From: Diospyros lotus
Taxonomy: Eukaryota; Streptophyta; Magnoliopsida; Ericales; Ebenaceae
DNA: 64,000 bases
Direction: 5' to 3'
Assembly (NCBI RefSeq): GCF_014633365.1
Contig: NC_068349.1
Span: 20,970,753 to 21,034,752, forward strand
Shown here: piece by piece, positions 22,300-34,086 of the stretch
Layout of the letters: each line of letters opens with the position of its first letter
Numbering within the stretch: position 1 is the first letter of the stretch
Notes under the pieces: generated by a model
What the model saw: only the letters and a program-made list of their open reading frames with translations
Told to the model about the DNA's origin: nothing
Databases searched by the model: none
Made by a program: the position numbers and the translations under genes

Positions 22300-22716
22300 A
22301 CTCAGGTATTGGATAATAGACTCAGGAGCTACTAGCCATGTATGTTTAATAAGGCTGTTTTCTATTCCTTGAGGCCTGTTACTGATACATATATCATGTT
22401 GCCTAATCATTCTCGGATACTTGTGCAGTCTATAGGGACTGTTAGGCTTAGTCAGTTTTTGGTGCTTGAAAATGTGTTGTTTGTGCCACAATTCAAATTT
22501 AATTTGCTATCAATGAGTACTCTAGTAGGAGGGAATACTATGAGCCTTAGTTTTTCTTCTCATTCATGTATTGTTTAGGATGTACATCTTTCGAAGATGA
22601 TTGGCAGGGGTAGACTTCTTGAAGGTCTTTATGTGATTGATGCTGATTTATTGACAGACAATTGTTATAAATCTGCCACTGTGGCACATGTTGTAAGTAG
22701 AAACACTTGGCACACT
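22300..22716 (+). pseudogene. copia protease and GAG-pre-integrase, 5' part (element 1)
   Basis: The aspartic-protease active site reads WIIDSGATSHV near 22309-22341, with the catalytic Asp retained. It is followed by LPNHSRILVQSIGTV and FVPQFKFNLLSMSTL, the usual downstream blocks. A frameshift lies just after the active site, and a Cassandra element cuts the reading at 22716. Confidence 0.75.
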
Positions 22717-22941
22717 TCTAACATCCTGATCGAGTGATAGGAAGGACCGGAACAACTTACTCTGATGGGCCTACGTAAACTTCCCAGGGGGTCACCCATC
22801 CCTGGATTACCCCAGGTTAAGCACGCTTAACTTGGGAGTTCTTTGCCAACATTCAGCCCAAAAGGTATCCAATTGGTGTTGTTTCCTTTCTTACACTATT
22901 CTCGATATATACTAACTTCTCTAGGCTCTCGGGGTATTACA
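22717..22941 (-). repeat. Cassandra 3' LTR with 5S-like segment
   Basis: 225 bp. The - strand contains CCCAAGTTAAGCGTGCTTAA and GGGATGGGTGACCCCCTGGG, equivalent to the A-box and C-box region of plant 5S rDNA. The outer terminal TG has mutated to TC on the + strand at 22717-22718. Confidence 0.9.
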
Positions 22942-22957
22942 TTCTCCCCCCCTTAAG
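22942..22957 (-). promoter_or_regulatory. Cassandra polypurine tract
   Basis: The - strand reads CTTAAGGGGGGGAGAA directly before the 3' LTR; such a tract primes plus-strand DNA synthesis. Confidence 0.8.
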
Positions 22958-23116
22958 CACATGACGTCCTCATCATGCGACCTTACAACCGGTCCCAGAT
23001 CTCCCCCCTTGCATGGTCGATGTGAGATTCGCCTAAGGTGCTTACACACACCCCCCTTGGGACTCAGCCTCCTCGCTAAGGTTTGCCCAACCACCGCGCT
23101 CAAAGGCTCGAGGGTC

Positions 23117-23129
23117 GGCTCTGATACCA
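23117..23129 (-). promoter_or_regulatory. Cassandra primer-binding site
   Basis: The - strand TGGTATCAGAGCC two bases from the LTR is complementary to initiator tRNA-Met, as known for Cassandra. Confidence 0.9.
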
Positions 23130-23131
23130 CC

Positions 23132-23357
23132 TGTAACATCCCGATCAAGCGATAGGAAGGATCAGAACAACTTACCCTGATGGGCCTACGCGAACTTCCC
23201 AAGGGGGTCACCCATCCCTGGATTACCCTAGGTTAAGCACGCTTAACTTGGGAGTTCTTTGCCAACATTCAACCCAAAAGGTATCCAACTGGTGTTGTTT
23301 CATTTCTTACACTATTCTCGATATATACTAACTTCTTTGGGCTCTCGGGGTATTACA
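23132..23357 (-). repeat. Cassandra 5' LTR with 5S-like segment
   Basis: 226 bp, running from TGTAACATCC to GGTATTACA on the + strand. The same 5S-like boxes are present as in the partner LTR. Confidence 0.9.
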
Positions 23358-24170
23358 ACACTAGACTTGGACATGTTTCTTTTGACAAGTTTGAAAAATT
23401 GAAAAATGTGTTACACTTTGAAAATAGTGGTGATGATTCTCATTGTTCAGTTTGCCCTTTAGCTAAGCAAAAGAGACTTCCTTTTGTTTCTCATAATCAT
23501 ATCTCTCAAACTGCTTTTGATCTTGTTCATTGTGACACTTGGGGGCCATATCATATTCCTACACATGTGGGTTATAGATATTTCTTGATTTTGGTTGATG
23601 ATTACACACGTTTCAGTTGGGTATTTTTAATGAGACATAAACATGAGGCTAGAGACATCATTCCCAAGTTTTTCAATATGGTGGAGACTCAATTTAATGC
23701 TAAGGTGAAGATGTTTAGGTTTGATAATGCACATGAGTTGAGATTTCAAGATTACTTTGAATCTAAGGGCGTCTTACATCTGCTTTCTTGTGTTTAGAGG
23801 CCTGAACAAAACTCAGTAGTTGAACGCAAACATCAGCACCTCCTTAATGTAGCTAGGGCATTGATGTTTCAATCTAGAGTCCCTATCCAATTTTGGGGTG
23901 AGTGCATTCTCACTGCTACCTTTTTAATCAATCAGACTCCTACTCTAGTATTAAATCAATAGTCTCCTTTTCAGATTCTTTATCATACACCTATTGATTA
24001 TAGTTGTTTGAGAGTATTTGGTTGTCTCTGCTATGCATCCATATTATTATCTCAAAGGAATAAATTTTCGCCTAGAGCTTCTGCTTGTGTTTTCCTCAGA
24101 TATTCTTCTGGCATGAAAGGTTATAGGCTGTATGATATGGCTGCCAAGAATTTCTGTCTCTCGTGATGTT
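23358..24170 (+). pseudogene. copia GAG-pre-integrase 3' part and integrase (element 1)
   Basis: After the TRIM the reading resumes as TRLGHVSFDKFEKL and CPLAKQKRLPF (GAG-pre-integrase), then LVHCDTWGPY with the first catalytic Asp, FRFDNAHELRF with the second Asp in an unusual context, and [12 protein letters not shown] with the Glu. The C-terminal block is LRVFGCLCYAS. A TAG at about 23797 and a TAG near 23960 break it. Confidence 0.8.
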
Positions 24171-24440
24171 TTTCATGAGAATACTTTTCCCTTTCATAGT
24201 ATTGTCTATTTTCATGATTTGGTGGATCCTTTTCTTGATCTGGTCATTTCTTATTCTTAACATTAGCCCATTTCTTCTCCTGCTGATTATGTTCCAGCTG
24301 AGGATTGTGTTGTTGATTCTGTTCTAACTAAGGGTTGTGTTGTTGATTCTGTTTCGATTTCTCCTTGTAATCCTTTTCCTCCTCATAGATTAACTAGAGT
24401 CTTGAGACCTCCTTCTTATCTCTAAGATTTTCATTACAAC

Positions 24441-25370
24441 TTGTTATCCCAGACTTCTTTGCCTTCTACAAAATCTTTATATCCTTTAGATCATTTTGTT
24501 TCTTACTCAAATTTCTCCCATGCTCATAAACATTTACTTCTTAATATTTCATCTAGTTTTGAGCCTCAATTCTATCATCAAGTCATGCCCTATGTGCATT
24601 GGAGGGATGTTATGAAAGCAGAGTTGGAGGCTGTGCATATGAACCATACCTGGACGGTTACTTCATTGCCTCATGATAAGCATGCTATTGGGTGCAAATG
24701 GGTGTATAAAATCAAATTTAGATCTGATGGTACTATTGAGAGATATAAAACATGTCTTGTGGCAAAGGGATACACACAACAAGAAGGGTTAGATTTTTTC
24801 AATATATTTTCTTCGGTTGCCAAATTAGTTACTGTTAAGGTGGTGTTGGCTTTAGTAGCAGTTCATAAGTGGTCCCTTATTCAACTAGATGTTAATAATG
24901 CCTTTCTCAGTGGGGATCTTTTTGAGGAAGTGTATATGGATCTTCCTCTTGGTTATAGTCCTAAAGTTGATGCTCCACCTAAGGGTGAGCGTTTGGTATG
25001 CCAGCTTCATAAGTCTATCTATGAGCTTAAACATGCTTCTAGGCAATGGTTTTCTAAATTCTCATCTGCCCTTATTGAATATGGATTTCTTCAATCAAAA
25101 TCTGACTATTCCTTGTTTACCAAAGGTGTTGGGTTTTCTTTTGTGGCTTTACTTGTCTATGTTGATGATATAATCATCACAGATTCTGATGCTACCATTG
25201 CCTCTCTCAAGTCTTTTCTTCATAGTAAGTTCAAACTTAAGGATTTAAGCCGGTTAAGATACTTTCTTGGTCTTGAGATTGCCCGGTCAACTAAGGGTAT
25301 TTTTTTCTCCCCTTACAACTACTTGAAGACACAGGTTTTTTGTCTAGTAAACCAGTTGCTGTTCCCATGA
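24441..25370 (+). pseudogene. copia reverse transcriptase (element 1)
   Basis: A 309-codon open stretch covers the reverse transcriptase: WRDVMKAELEAV, HAIGCKWVYKIKF, RYKTCLVAKGYTQ, LIQLDVNNAFLSGDL with the first catalytic Asp, and LLVYVDDIIIT with the YVDD active site at 25158-25169. It ends after the thumb-like segment LKDLSRLRYFLGLEI at a shift. The long open frame shows fairly recent decay. Confidence 0.88.
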
Positions 25371-25945
25371 TTTCTAATATCCGATTAAGTTCAGATGAAG
25401 GTCCTTTACTTGAGGATGTGTCAGCTTATCGGCGACTTATTGGGAGACTTAACCATTTCTTGGCTAAACATTACATTTGCTGTCCATAAGCTTAGTCAAT
25501 ATGTTTCTAAGCCCAGAAAGCCTCATCTTGATGCTGTTCATCATTTGTTGCGATACATTAAAGCCTCTCCAAGGAAGGGTTTGTTTTTTTTCTGCTGTTT
25601 CTTCCTTACAGCTTCTCGCATTTTTTGATGCTGATTGGGCATCTTGCTTGGACACTCGAAGATCTGTTACTGGTTTTTGTGTCTTTCTTGGTGACTCGTT
25701 AATCTCTTGGAAGGCTAAGAAGTAGTCCACTATGTCTTGGTCTTCTGCCGAAGCTGAGTATCGTGCTCTTGCTTCTATTGTTAGTGAGATTGTTTGGTTA
25801 TACCAACTTTTATCTAATTTTCAGCTCTCTACGGTAACTTCTTCTCTCTTGTTTTGTGATAATCAGGCTGCGGTTCATATAACTTCTAATTCGATTTTTT
25901 ATGAACGCACCAAGCATATTGAATTGAATTGTCATTTCGTTTAAG
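25371..25945 (+). pseudogene. copia RNase H (element 1)
   Basis: The connection block (YRRLIGRL) is followed by a shift, then [18 protein letters not shown] with catalytic Asp, SSAEAEYRALA with Glu, and LLFCDNQAAVHI with Asp. It ends ERTKHIELNCHFV, after which about 20 more bases precede the invading LTR at 25967. Confidence 0.85.
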
Positions 25946-25966
25946 ACAAGTTGCGGGCTGGATTAT

Positions 25967-27609
25967 TGTAATACCCAATAATTAATATCGAGGGTATTTT
26001 TGGAAGTGGTTGGGTCAAAATGGAATTTATCAAAGTTTTAGGCTAATGTGTAATATTTAAAACTTGCACAAAAGGCAAGCGACCAAATCAAGACGAAACT
26101 TGGAGGGTAAAAATGTTTAAAGAATCGTGGGATGTCAAAAACCAAGGGATTTACAGAGGTTTTGGGGCAAAATTATGCAATTAGGGGCGTTCAGACCAAA
26201 GTGTAAAATTTGAAATTTGATAGAGGGTGGTCAAAAAGAGGGTTTTTCTAGACTTTCAAGGGTGTATTGATACATTCTAAACTTGAGGGGTTTAATGGAA
26301 TAGGTGAGAAGTCTAGGATTTAAGTGAAAGGGGTAGAATCATAAAATTTCAAAGTTTAGGGGTGGAAGTGCAATTATCGAAAGTTGGGTGTGAAACCTGC
26401 AAATCATCGGCCAACTTTGCGGCGGCTGTCGTCGAAACTTGCAAGGGGCATCAAAATGATCCCCAGGCCATGATGGTTCGAATGAACCTAGCCATTGGCC
26501 GAGATCTATGGTATATCGGTGGTAATTCGTTTTTAAAGAAAAGTCGAATCTGGCCGAAAGTTTCAAAGCAATTGCATCGCAATTTGGTTTGGTTTTGAGG
26601 CTTCTAATGATCATATTCGAAGCTTAGGAGGTAGGAAAGCTTCCTATTGGTCGAAGAACTGGTCGAAATCGGGTATAAATAGGGTTTGAATGGCCGAGGG
26701 TTTCAAAACAAAATCGAAGGTTGGCCGTGTTTTAGCAAGAATCGAGCCTTGGGAATAAGGGGCTTTTGTTTCTTGAGTGCTAGGGAGTTTTTCTGGAGAA
26801 TTTTGGAAGTTTTGATGTAGGTTTTAAGGGGTTTTAGTGGCTTGGTCGGAAAATTGGGCTTCGCCGGAGCCGACCCTGTAAACGACCGTTTGAGGCCTTT
26901 CCAGTGGTTTTTTTCCGATGGTAGAGGGTACCCCTAGGATCACCTCTCCAAGAGCTTCAAGGCCATATAGTTTGTTAGGCCATTGGAAGCTGTTTCAGAT
27001 CGCCGTCATTGGAGAAGGAAGCTGGAGAAGACGAAGCGCGTGACCAGCACGCGTGGACTTCAGTCGTACCCCACTCTCTTGGCGCGTGAGGTATAGGAAA
27101 AATTCGAAATTAATTTTATTATTTTGGTAAAATTATTTTAAGGATATTTATGCAAAAATATTTGGAGAAACTAGGTGTTTGGTATTTATTATGGATTTTC
27201 GAAGAAAAGAAAGGTTTGAAAAAAATAGAAAAAAAATAAGGAAAATTGAGGAAAGTATGGGAAAAATAGAAATATTAATTTCTATAGTCATAGTGGTAAT
27301 CAGGAGACGACTTGACTGTTAGAAGAAATGAATTACACAATTTTTGAGGTGTGATACATTTTTCGAGGCAAAAATCAGCTTATTCCGAATTAAGGTGAGA
27401 GGTTCGAATCCAGTCTTACTGTTGTTTGAAAGTGTCTTGATGTGTTAGTTGTGACTTCAAGTGAGTAGTTATGCCTCCGAAATTTGAGATACATCGTATA
27501 GATGTTTACTTATGTACTTAAATGTCGTTCATTTGGAATAATGCATCAATTGTTTTATTTATGAAAATCTGGTGCATGGTACGCGTTTTTCTCATATCAT
27601 CAAGGTCTT
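25967..27609 (+). mobile_element. chromovirus-like LTR, 3' end lost
   Basis: It begins TGTAATACCC right after ATTAT (25962-25966) inside the RNase H frame of element 1. A TATA box TATAAATAGGG lies near 26673-26683. The type (TGTAATACCC start, long AT-rich 3' half) matches the solo LTRs at 32062 and 43131, probably Tekay/Del-like gypsy. No CA end with an ATTAT repeat was found, so the right end is a break and 27609 is approximate. Confidence 0.6.
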
Positions 27610-28475
27610 AATTTTGTGCTATTGATATTGGGATTTAGCTAAAGTTTCAGCATTTTCTTTATATTCATCTTGAATGTGGTCTCACTGGACATTCCTCCTT
27701 TGAATGTTTGTCTTTTTCAATTCTGCACCTATGAAACTTTGGAAGGGCATTTTGGTACCCAATTTCTTATTATTGGATCCTTAGGGTTGGTAGTACAATC
27801 ATTAGAAAGTAGTACCCCATATTATCTTAAGTCCACATGAAAATTTCTCCTTTTAAGAAGCAATTGTATACATTGTGGCCTTGTTATTAATAGCAAGGAC
27901 ATAAAAAGTGTAACCCAGTATTTTCAAGATATGTCCTTTTTGTTTCTGTTTCCCTTTTTGAATTTTACAGGCTTGAAAATGATTTGACCAATATGAAATT
28001 CCTTTTGATAATGAGTACCTTTTGATAATGAGTGAGTGCAATTATTTTTAAAGACATTTGTAACTTTAAGGAAATGTTTTCAACGTATAGCTCATAGAAA
28101 GCCCTTTTACAGTCTTTCACGTGAAAGATCATCATCATGAGTTTTAATATCATCTTTTAAAGTCTCATACTCATGATCAATATCAAATATACTTAGTAGA
28201 GAGGTTACCTTCTCTTCTTCTTCATTCCCATTTAAGCATATATTTGACCAGATGCTTTCATAAGAACTCCATCATTCATTTTTTGTGCTTGTTGATGATT
28301 GGAATGTTCTTCAATCTGCAATCTTTTCATCAACATTCTTATAAAAAAAATTAGATAAGATAGATATGTTTAATGTTTGAAACTTTCAGCAAGAACCTTC
28401 TCGTGTAAAGCACGTTGTAAAAATTTTCATGATTTTTAAGATAGAATATATTTTTGAAATAATCCAATTTATACT
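27610..28475 (-). pseudogene. SIRE-like copia gag remnant
   Basis: On the - strand there is a Lys/Glu-rich coiled-coil-like stretch (about 28153-27965) and, near 27780-27720, NPKDPIIRNWVPKCPSK, which resembles the TNxxGPxxxWVPK motif of SIRE/Maximus-lineage gag proteins. It continues to the primer site at 29435 on the other side of a solo LTR. Numerous stops are present. Confidence 0.55.
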
Positions 28476-29261
28476 TGCGTTGTCAAATTATAACAATTAA
28501 ATTTATTTATTTTGAGATAAACCAAAACAGAGTGTTTTCGCTAAAGCAGAGGGTTTGAGATGTCGCTATTGAGTTCAATTGGATTTGGATTGGGTCGGAG
28601 CCGCAGTCTTAGAAGATCGGATCTACAAGAACTTGGATGAGGGGTTTTCGGGGCCTTCGGAACTGTGTGCTCGGAAAAGCCTTTGGGGCAATTACAAACT
28701 GGGGACTCAATGAGTTTTCGGGAAAGTGAACCTTCTGGGTCTTTGGGGAGCGTAACTTTGCCTTAGCTTACGAGCACAAAGGACATCAGAAAGGCACGTG
28801 GGAGACTTCCCCACGCGGGTCTTCTGATGCCTAAGTTAGACAATAGTCCGACAAGTATGTTCAAAAGTATGCGGATGAATGTCCAATGTATGTAGCATGT
28901 AAGTGTTCCAAGTGTCTCGAAGATTGAGGTAAGAGTATGTTTTAGAGACAGAAAGAGTTGGGTCCAAATGGTTTCAAAGAGATCCGTTTGCCTTGGAGGA
29001 GACAAATATTTATAGGTAATAGGAGGGACTCATGGTCGAGTCTAGAGACTCTTTTGGGGAGTATAATTAGAGAGACTGGAGGGCTTGGAGATGTCTTTGG
29101 GGTAAGGCCCCGATGGCTGTCTCCGGGTGGTCCTGAAGAGGGTTTTGGGGCCACTGGGTGGCTTTGGTCTGGGAGACCCAAAGGGTATCTTTGGACGTAT
29201 GGGAAAGGACTCATTGGGAAGATGCTTAAGACTTAGAAAAATTTTAGGGCACCCCACAACA
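28476..29261 (-). mobile_element. solo gypsy-type LTR with target duplication
   Basis: 786 bp from TGCGTTGTC to CCCACAACA, flanked by ATACT (28471-28475) and ATACC (29262-29266), a 4/5 match. The - strand start TGTTGTGGGGTGCCC parallels the Tat-like LTR start at 58214, so the same family and - orientation are likely. No internal domain, hence a solo LTR formed by LTR-LTR recombination. It splits the SIRE-like gag from its primer site. Confidence 0.75.
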
Positions 29262-29434
29262 ATACCACTACTCTAAAGTTTATGATCATATTAGATAGAA
29301 ATTATTTACTTCTGTTGATCATAAATGAAACCATCAAAGTAAGAAGCAATATCTATAAGATATGTCTTCTTAAACATTGAAATTTCTAGTATGGCTTAGG
29401 ATCACTCATGGCGGTTAAGCCAAAGATAAGAGCA

Positions 29435-29449
29435 CCTGCTTTGATACCA
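29435..29449 (-). promoter_or_regulatory. primer-binding site of the SIRE-like element
   Basis: The - strand TGGTATCAAAGCAGG is the primer site typical of SIRE/Maximus copia elements; it lies two bases from the LTR at 29452. Confidence 0.85.
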
Positions 29450-30789
29450 GTTGAAAAGACCCATAGGAATGTACACCTAATAGGGGAGGTGAATTAGTGT
29501 TTCAAAAATTTTCACTTGTTTTCAAAAATATGCACAAAAACTGCTTTGATTGCTTTTACACCTTTGAAAACTTTTGTAGTGAATAAAGATTAATGAAGTT
29601 TAACTTTTAAAGACAATGTTTGAAGCATGAATTAAAGATGCAAAGCAGGTGAAAATCAAAATATAAAGAGATAGAAAGAAAATAGTGAACATAGTATTAA
29701 TAGTGGTTCGGCTCAATTGTCTACATCTACTACATTAACTCTTCACTAAGGATTTAAAATAGTTCACTAATTGTATTTAGCTTTTTCAGATTCAGTTATT
29801 ACCTTCACATAACTTTTATACATTCAATTGGAACCTCAACTTTTAAAACCTAAGTTTGAAACCTCAACTTCTTACAGGCTAAATTAGGACCTCTGCTTTT
29901 AAGGACAAAGAGCAACCTTACAAACCTTTTCATGGGATCAGGCGATAACTCTTACAATTTCTTTGTTGAAAGAGAAAATGAAGGATAAGCTCACAACACA
30001 GAATAACCCTTAAAGAATGAGAAATAAAGCTCATGAGAGAATAAAAGAGAAGTATAAAGAAATATACAAGTGAACCTCTCAACTATCTTGAAAATTCTGA
30101 CTTGAGATAATTTCTTCAATAAGATCAACCAGAGACATATTTGAGCAAGTCTAAAGAATATCATAATTGGAAGTATACACTCAGGGCCATTGAATCGACA
30201 ACTTTACAAGCTGAAGAATTGGCTTGGAAGTAGGCCAATCTCGTGCATTGCTTGGGATTTTATAGGATTCTTTTGTTGAACTTGAATTTTTGTTGCCTAT
30301 AGTCTCAATAACTCTTTTGATTTGACTAATTTTTCAAATTAGTTCACACAGATATACATATAAAGGGAATATATCACTTTTAACATCATTTGTATATGGT
30401 AAAAACAATTTAAATTCATTTTTGCACCCAATTTGTGTGAGAGAATATTCAGATAGCATTAAATGTCTATGAAACAGTTAAAATTATCAAAACAGTGTGC
30501 ATTTAATTCTTTATAACAACTATATTTTCAAATTTCAATCGATTAAGCATATTTGTTACTCAATTGCACAATGGTATTACTCGAGTTGTAAAATAACTCA
30601 TACTCGATTAACATTTGAACTTTATACTTGATACTTGATTAATCATTTTTGATACTCAATTATAATGTATCATTTACTCGAGTATAAGATTCCTCTTAGT
30701 CGATCAATAAAAAGGATATAATGACTCATTCCTTGTTCTTTTGATTTGTTGTACCATTGAAAGAAAGATGGGGACGAAAAAAGAGGACT

Positions 30790-30930
30790 TTTGAAGCAAG
30801 ATTGTCTCGGTAGAGTGGTTCTCTCGATAGAAAGGTTCTCTTAGCAAAAAGGTTCTCTCAAAAAACCCTTTCTCTAGGCCTCTCTCTCAGTAAGGCCTTT
30901 CTCTTTGGTAAGACCTCTCTCTCGGCAGGG
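30790..30930. repeat. degenerate 17-18-bp repeats, GGTTCTCTCGATAGAAA type
   Basis: At least three adjacent units (GGTTCTCTCGATAGAAA, GGTTCTCTTAGCAAAAA, GGTTCTCTCAAAAAACC) precede looser CTCTCTCGGYA phrases. They resemble the unit of the minisatellite 300 bp downstream. Confidence 0.6.
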
Positions 30931-31211
30931 GCATCCTCTCTGCAATGATTCATTCCAACTCGAGATGACTAACATGTGTCAAAGGAACTAAGTAATTCCC
31001 AAAGGAACTAATCGCATCATCACTCATTCCTAAAAATCTTCCAACTCTCTCCAGAGCCTTAGACTTCCTTCCCAAGAGACTCCCAGTTCTCTCCGGAAGC
31101 CCTATACCTCATTCCTAGAAAACCTTCATCTCTTCTTGGAAGCCATTTGTCCATGAGGAAATACATCGCGAGGAGCGAAATCTCTTTCAATGAGCAATAG
31201 AGAACCACAAG

Positions 31212-31526
31212 ATTCTCCCAACGACCTTATTTCTCTTAGCTGCCTTATTTCTCTTGGCCACACAATTCCTCTCAGCAACAAAATTCCTCTCTGTAACAAT
31301 ATTTCTCTCAGTAACATTATTTCTCTTAACAACACAATTCCTCTCGATAATAATATTTCTCTCAACAACAATATTTCTCTTGTCAACATTATTTCTCTCG
31401 GCAACATCATTTCTCTCAGCATCCCTGGTCCTCTCGGTAGCCTCGTTTCTCTCAGTAGCCTCAGTTCTCCTAGCAACTTTTATTCTTTTGGCAACCTCAA
31501 TCCTTTCGACAAATTCATTTCTCTCG
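31212..31526. repeat. 18-bp minisatellite, about 17.5 copies
   Basis: Consecutive 18-bp units such as TTTCTCTCAGTAACATTA, TTCCTCTCGATAATAATA and TTTCTCTCGGCAACATCA stay in register with no indel. Because the unit is a multiple of three, several frames on both strands stay open through it, giving hexapeptide repeats (ISLxNN on +, ERNxxx on -). I regard these frames as a by-product, not genes. Confidence 0.92.
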
Positions 31527-32061
31527 GATGTATATCTCACAGTCTCTCAAGCACCCCACAACAACTCATCCCACATCATAAATTCTAATTGTTATATTTT
31601 TAGCAACAAGAAGATTGTACTTGACTAAGGCCCAAATTTACTCGCTAAGGTAATAGTTACTCGATTAAGTCTATTCTCTTAGTTGATAAATGTCCAAGTA
31701 CAGAGACTTAACATTCTTCACCTGATTTATCATTCGAGTAAGATTTTTTTTACTTGACTAAAAAGATGTATTACTCGATTATTATTTTCTTATAGTTGAT
31801 TATCATTATAAGTCTAGAGACTTGTCATTTTTAACCTTAATTCTTACTCGATTAAGGAATATAATTAGTCGACTAATATCATGGTTAGTAGAATAACATT
31901 TAGATTGCTCTATTTGAAGTATTTTTAGCTTTTTACTTGAATATTTTAGCATATACTCAATTAACCCTTAGTGTATTCAAGTCTTACTCAATTAATTTGA
32001 TAAGTTAGTTGATTATAAACATTTGTTACTCAACTAATCCTTTTTTTTACTCTATTAGCCT

Positions 32062-34086
32062 TGTAAGCGCCCCTAACTAGGGACCCACAACAAAGATGAC
32101 ATAAATGCTAAAACCCATTAAAACATTACACATCCTCCTTGATATTAACAACGGAAACTACACTCATACATTCTTGCTCATAGACAAACACAATAGTGTC
32201 CTCATGCTCACATAAACAAGAGCAACTCAATATTGCACACCACATTAGGGTTCATAAACTCACCATATCCTCTCAGGGGTACAATCTAAAACATAAACAA
32301 GCATAGTTTTAATATTACACAACACAAAACACCCCCAGGGACCTTTGATTGAGATGGCTCTGTACACACTGCTACCCCATGGATCCTGATTCACTTGGCT
32401 CGCCCTCTACTTTAGCCTTACCCTTACCTGGAATGATGCAAGCAAACATCAGCCACAAGGCCCAGCAAGTATAATTGGAAGGAAGTGAGTATAAGAGTCA
32501 TGGGTATCAAGAAGTAGAAGAGACGTAAATGTCATTTAAGGTACTTTCACATGATAAAATGATGAAACATGCATCCATGCTCATATGTAGAACTTTTTAG
32601 AACTATAAACATGGGACCGAAGTCCGAAACCTTGGGACCAAAGTCCATAACATAAACTTGGGATCGAAGCCCAACTTTGAGCTCAACACTTTCTCTGCGG
32701 ATATATCCTGCGGACTCGTCCGCTACTCGCATCATGAGGCCTTTACATATTTTTTAAAAACCATTTTCATGTATATGTTTCATGCATTATCATAACATGC
32801 ATATTTGTAATAACTTTTTATAAATAACTGACATGCAATTAACGGAGCAACATGCACAATAGGGTAACATTCATGCAAGATAACGTCAAACCCATGCATG
32901 TCCACAATAAAGCATCATTCCCAAGAAAAGATAGGGTGATACAAAACCCTATTTGAGATTCAATAAGTATAAATGTAAATCATGGAATAATTTACTAGAA
33001 AAAGGGAAATAACTTGTAAAATAGGAAAATGATTTGCAATTTAAAATATAAGAGGTAGGATCTTGCAATAATAAGAGTTAGAGAATGAAACTTGCAATTT
33101 AAATCATAAACTTGAGATAAGAGGAACTGAACTTGTAAAATAGGAGAAGAACTTATAAAATAGTAATAAGAACTTGCAAACATGAACTTGAGAAGAGGGA
33201 GAAACTGAACTTACATATTAATAAGAAAACTGAGATCTTGCCTCTTAAATGAAACAAAGAGGAAGAAAAACTTGCCTTAGATATTCTTCTTTAACCTTTA
33301 CTGCGAATCAATGTTGCTTACGTCACAGCCCAAACTCACACGGCAAGAATTTTTCTTAATTTCACCAAAATTCTCCCAAAACCTTCCCCTAAAATCTCCC
33401 AATTTCTCACTAAATTCCCCCTTCTCTTAAGTATTAATGGCCTATTTATAGGCCCTAAAGTAGGGAGATGTTAGAGCATCGTGGAGGCAACTTAGGGGGC
33501 CAAAAAAATCAGCTTGGGACACATGGCAAGGGGCTGCACAAGTGGAATGGCAATTTGGACAAGTGGTAGTGGCTGGAAGCCACTTGGCAGCAGTTGGCAG
33601 CTACTGGCGCGCAGCAGGGCCACGCAGGGCCCTGTGTGGTGCGCATGCGCACGCATGGCTGTGCGCATGAAGGCGCCTGCTGGGTTCAAAAACCCAGCTT
33701 TTGATATGCTTAGCCGGGGGTTTTATCCCGCGACCTCCCCTTCCTCCTTGGCACTTCCAACCATCTCGCCTATAGTCCTCATTGGATAGAAATCCTTGCC
33801 ATTTATTTTTAAGGTGACATCCAGTTTCTAAAAATTATCCTTTAACCCCGATTAATCTAAATTAATTTATTCTATTATTTTCATAAATACTTTCAAAACC
33901 AAAATAATTAATTACCTATTCCTCAAAATAACATAAACAATTATTTTCCCTTAAATCCCCAAATATTCCGTAACGACCTCAATAATTTCGAATAATTACC
34001 AAAACTCACTTGAAAAATTTAATTTTTCTCCAATTAATTTCTCACACCCAAATTCACATTAATTCACAAATAAATGGGTCATTACA
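32062..34086 (-). mobile_element. solo chromovirus-like LTR with perfect target duplication
   Basis: 2025 bp from TGTAAGCGCC to GGTCATTACA, flanked on both sides by AGCCT (32057-32061 and 34087-34091). On the - strand it starts TGTAATGACCC and has a TATA box TATAAATAGG near 33433-33442. There is no internal region, so it is a solo LTR. It interrupts the SIRE-like LTR. The small open frames inside (for example near 33492-33789) have no domain. Confidence 0.9.

Larger units (their letters stand above)
22717..23357 (-). mobile_element. Cassandra TRIM, complete, inserted in copia element 1
   Basis: Two LTRs (22717-22941 and 23132-23357) flank a 190-bp non-coding middle, and the 5-bp target duplication ACACT is present at 22712-22716 and 23358-23362. 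On the - strand the primer site TGGTATCAGAGCC (23117-23129) follows the right LTR, and a polypurine tract precedes the left LTR. Both LTRs carry a 5S-rRNA-like block, the hallmark of Cassandra elements, whose 5S segment is known to be transcribed by RNA polymerase III. It encodes no protein and depends on other retrotransposons. Confidence 0.92.
20513..25966 (+). mobile_element. Ty1/copia element 1, 3' end cut off
   Basis: The + strand order is LTR end, primer site (20728), gag, protease, GAG-pre-integrase, integrase, reverse transcriptase and RNase H. Stops and shifts break it, but many domains read well, so it is younger than element A. A Cassandra TRIM interrupts the GAG-pre-integrase region. 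The RNase H C-terminus stops at 25966 where another LTR begins, so the 3' LTR is missing. The left edge of the 5' LTR is a guess. Confidence 0.85.
29452..32061 (-). mobile_element. 5' LTR of the SIRE-like element, first segment
   Basis: The LTR edge TGAAAAGACCCATAGGAATG with GTACACCTAATAGGGGAGGT matches the conserved 3' end of SIRE-lineage LTRs (reverse complement). The LTR continues to 32061, where a solo LTR interrupts, and probably resumes at 34087-34302 and 40655-40862, since all three share TACTCGATTAA-like motifs. That would make an LTR of about 3 kb or more, long for a copia element. It contains the 18-bp minisatellite at 31212-31526. Confidence 0.65.

Noticed and set aside
28763..29257. 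Pro/Ser-rich open frames
   Set aside because: They sit wholly within a solo LTR defined by terminal TG...CA and target duplication.
31212..31526. CRISPR-like array
   Set aside because: Units are contiguous with no spacers and the context is a plant retrotransposon.
31126..31588. Repeat proteins in four overlapping frames
   Set aside because: All frames stay open because the DNA repeat unit is 18 bp; there is no domain, and the region lies in an LTR.
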